From assembly GCA_905250075.1 (NCBI GenBank), contig CAJNOP010000012.1, positions 1,956,529-2,020,528 of the forward strand: 64,000 bases of DNA. Reading direction: 5' to 3'. The notes under the pieces were generated by a model, which worked only from the letters and a program-made list of their open reading frames with translations, did no database searches and was not told the DNA's origin. Positions 61,428-64,000 of this stretch are shown in pieces. The DNA is from Rotaria sp. Silwood1 (taxonomy: Eukaryota; Rotifera; Eurotatoria; Philodinida; Philodinidae). Position 1 is the first letter of the stretch, and each line of letters begins with the position of its first letter. The translations under genes and the position numbers were made by a program.

Positions 61428-63830
61428 TTATACTCTCACCGGAAGAATATAAAGTGGGAATTGCGATGCATTGCTTTTATTTGTAATTGAACGTGAATCA
61501 ACAAATTTTTGTCGAGAGTAACTATCTATTGTTATAGATTGTTCATCATCTTCATCATTATTATTATCATCATCATCTTTTTTTGTCTTTATATCATTAA
61601 TAGTCAATATTTTCATATGAGATATTGATGATCGAATAGAATATCGATTGTTTGGTTTAGCTGAAATTTTTGATTCACGTCGTTGTTCTGTATATGCTGA
61701 ATAACTTCCTTGTAATGAGATTTGTTCATAAACAGGATGTAACCATGCATTTCTTAAACATTTTACCCATTCACGATCAAGTTTAATAGCATCTTTTGAA
61801 GCTTCACATAAACTTATTTCCCAATTGAAATCATTCTAAAATGAGTTTTGTATAAGTTATTTTCATTTATCAAAAAGAAATAATTTATGTTTTTTGAAAT
61901 AAACTAAACTTATTTTCTAATCATGATTGCCTTTATACATTGATGAAAAACGCAATAGGATATACAAAAAAAACATCTTTATAGCTTGAAGATTTTTCTG
62001 ACAGATTAATATAAATTACTGCTTGCAAAAGAAGATGAACCTTAATCTCTGAATAGAACTGTAATTCAGATATTTTAACTTTTATACTATTTAGTTTCTC
62101 TAGAATATTATTACTAATCTAAATAAATCAGGAAAAAACTGGTATTCTTTCTCTTCCATTGATCACATCAGTCGTAGTTACGAAACCAAAATTCACTGTA
62201 TTATAGTTAATCATCATTAAATTTAATAGCGAGATAGTTGCATTGGTCTTTCGCTTCACATCACTGACGTATCGGTCATAATTAGATATGTACGGAACTA
62301 ATTTTTTCTAGTTCCAACTTTTATCACAGTCCAACTATATCTGGTCTCGATCATAGTCCTGCTAGATTTGGTTTTACTGTTGGTCATAGTCTTACTGAAT
62401 CAGGTTTGACTCCCGATTACAGTGTTGTAAAATCCGGTCCCGGTTTAGGTCATAGTTTTGCTAAATCTGGACCTGGTTCTGTCCTAGTATTTCTAGTTTT
62501 TGGGACTCAGGCTTGATCTTGGCACCGGCTTAGTAAAAACTATTTCAGAATTTGTTTGTATCTAATCAAAAACATGTCTTTAATACTTGTTTTTCGATTA
62601 ATTCAGCCCGCGAATGTTCTTGGATTGCTGTCATTTCTCCTGATTTTTGCTTTAATTCATATGTTTTATAACATGATTTTCTGAAGAATCATAGAAAATT
62701 TAACTACAAATTGGAGTTCCGAGTTGAACAGCTTTCTTTCTCATAGTCCCGAACTCGAGACTAAAACTGATTTCGTCGACACTTCTAACCATAACTAAAC
62801 TTACATCAATAGAAAAATTTTTCTCTCTTCTATAATCATTAATTAATCGATCATAATAAGCTTGATAGATAAAAAATCTTGATTTATTCCATGATGTAAA
62901 TTCTTCATTTTTAAATTCATCTAGATAATTGAATAAAAAACAATCTTCTGTTGTATCTTCTTCATGATCTGCTTTATGATACCAATGTAATAATTGTGTT
63001 TCAGTTAATTTTAATAATGCACGTTTAAAACGAAAATCAATATTAGATAAATGCATTTGATCATATTTTATTTGATGTATAGCTTGATGAAAATGTATTT
63101 TTGATGAATTTAATAAGCCTAAACGTGCATAAATTTGTGCTAATGTACAATCACTATAAACAAGTAATAAACTTCTTTCATTTGAACCTGGAACAAGTTT
63201 TTTACGATATTTTGTTATATTTTCAAGTAGTTCATTTGTTATTGGTAATAATTCATGACCAAGTTCAATAGCAATATCAATAACTAATATATAATACCAT
63301 AATTTTGTATAACAATTCATTGTTTGTTCACTTAAATATTCTAAATGTTGAAGAATTAATTCAACATTTGATATACGCATTTCACCAATTAATGCTAATG
63401 TTAAATGTATACATGATTGTATAAGAAATATATTTTCATGATAACCAGTTAATATACGTTTAGCAAAATAGCCTGATAATATAGCCGAATTAAGTGAACC
63501 TTGTTTTAATTCAATTATTAATGATAAACATTTTAATTTAGCAAATTCAAGTTTTTCACGTGGACTTGTATATGACCACCAAAAATGAATTATTTTATCG
63601 ATTAACATTAAACATTGATTATAGTTCATTTGACAATAAAAATATTCAACTAGAGCTATTGTACATGGAAGAGAAAATGATAATGGAAATACATAGTATT
63701 GTAGCTCTATTAAAGTATTTATAGAATCAATTGATTGCTGACGAGATAAATCATATTGTAGAAGATTATATTGACATAATAAATATTCAAGACGATATTT
63801 ATCATCAAAAAGACAAAACTGATCAGGATT
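61428..63830 (-). CDS. C-terminal part of a large helical-repeat protein (unrecognised; possibly ADCY10-like)
   Basis: Three in-phase exons, 63830-62805, 62649-62587 and 61835-61428 (TAA), give about 499 residues; the 5' part lies beyond the right edge. For the first exon I use a strong GTAAGT donor at 62804; reading through instead gives a shorter end (GTPICS). The protein is all-helical with TPR-like pairs, e.g. DCTLAQIYARLGLLNSSKIH, and Trp/Cys-rich helices (IDKIIHFWWSYTSPREKLEF, CLSLIIELKQGSLNSAILSG). The last exon has a conserved-looking REWVKCLRNAWLHPVYEQIS followed by an acidic, probably disordered tail. Architecture recalls the long helical C-terminal region of soluble adenylyl cyclase (ADCY10), but the catalytic part is not in the window and I am not sure. 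The last exon could instead splice at 61439. Confidence 0.6.
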
Positions 63831-64000
63831 CTAAATATTTAAGATAGAGAATAAAAGGAATAAAATATTAAATCTATAGGATGATTTCAATTATCAGTTA
63901 AAGATGAATCAATTTTATTAGTAAATTAAAAGAAATAGTTTATAAAATTTTCTAACAATTAGTTTAGAGATCACGAACAAAACAATATCAACTTGGTCCA
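63831..64000. other. Intron or upstream sequence of the gene at the right edge
   Basis: AT-rich sequence upstream of the acceptor at 63831-63832. An additional exon may begin close to the window edge, but too little sequence remains to decide. Confidence 0.35.

Overview
This is eukaryotic, very AT-rich DNA. Its genes are split by GT-AG introns, mostly 45-70 bp with a few of 0.6-2.8 kb. The gene set is metazoan: FES/FER kinase, atlastin, a TRERF1/ZNF541-type ELM2-SANT factor, NRARP, SLC22, a PGRP amidase, ANKRD42 and omega GST. Short introns, strong A/T-ending codon bias, compact genes and many small decayed repeats suggest a small protostome genome. A bdelloid rotifer is my best guess, but this is inference and not proven by the sequence. 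A run of ten Ns (21658-21667) marks one assembly gap.

Layout: 563-1449 (-) omega-class glutathione transferase. 4286-7173 (-) ANKRD42-like ankyrin protein. 8930-9475 hAT-like non-autonomous DNA transposon. 10132-17017 (-) complete 15-exon FES/FER tyrosine kinase (F-BAR, SH2, kinase). 20163-22725 (+) 12-exon atlastin GTPase, divergent from the kinase. 22726-32082 is a 9.4-kb gene-poor stretch with foldback elements, dispersed repeats and a decayed AIG1/GIMAP-like fragment. 32083-44051 (+) is a 14-exon zinc-finger/ELM2/SANT regulator of about 1615 residues, with repeats in its long introns. 44537-46342 (-) SLC22 transporter, tail-to-tail with it. 46343-50601 is intergenic with a large foldback element, a dispersed repeat and a decayed PGRP copy. 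50602-52818 (+) is an intact PGRP amidase. 53966-54280 (-) and 59555-59857 (+) are two nearly identical NRARP-like genes in inverted orientation, flanking an LRR-like single-pass membrane protein (54535-56720, -). 61428-63830 (-) is the 3' part of a large gene running off the right edge.

The genes are ordinary, independently regulated animal genes and I see no operon. The most unusual signals are: the inverted NRARP pair, with 209 consecutive identical nucleotides including silent sites; the living PGRP gene beside an intron-retaining dead copy; the altered P+1/APE segment of the FES/FER kinase; and several foldback elements and a three-copy dispersed repeat family, two copies of which lie in introns of the ELM2-SANT gene. 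Exon boundaries were assigned by hand from splice consensus, reading phase and protein continuity. I did not run alignments or database searches.
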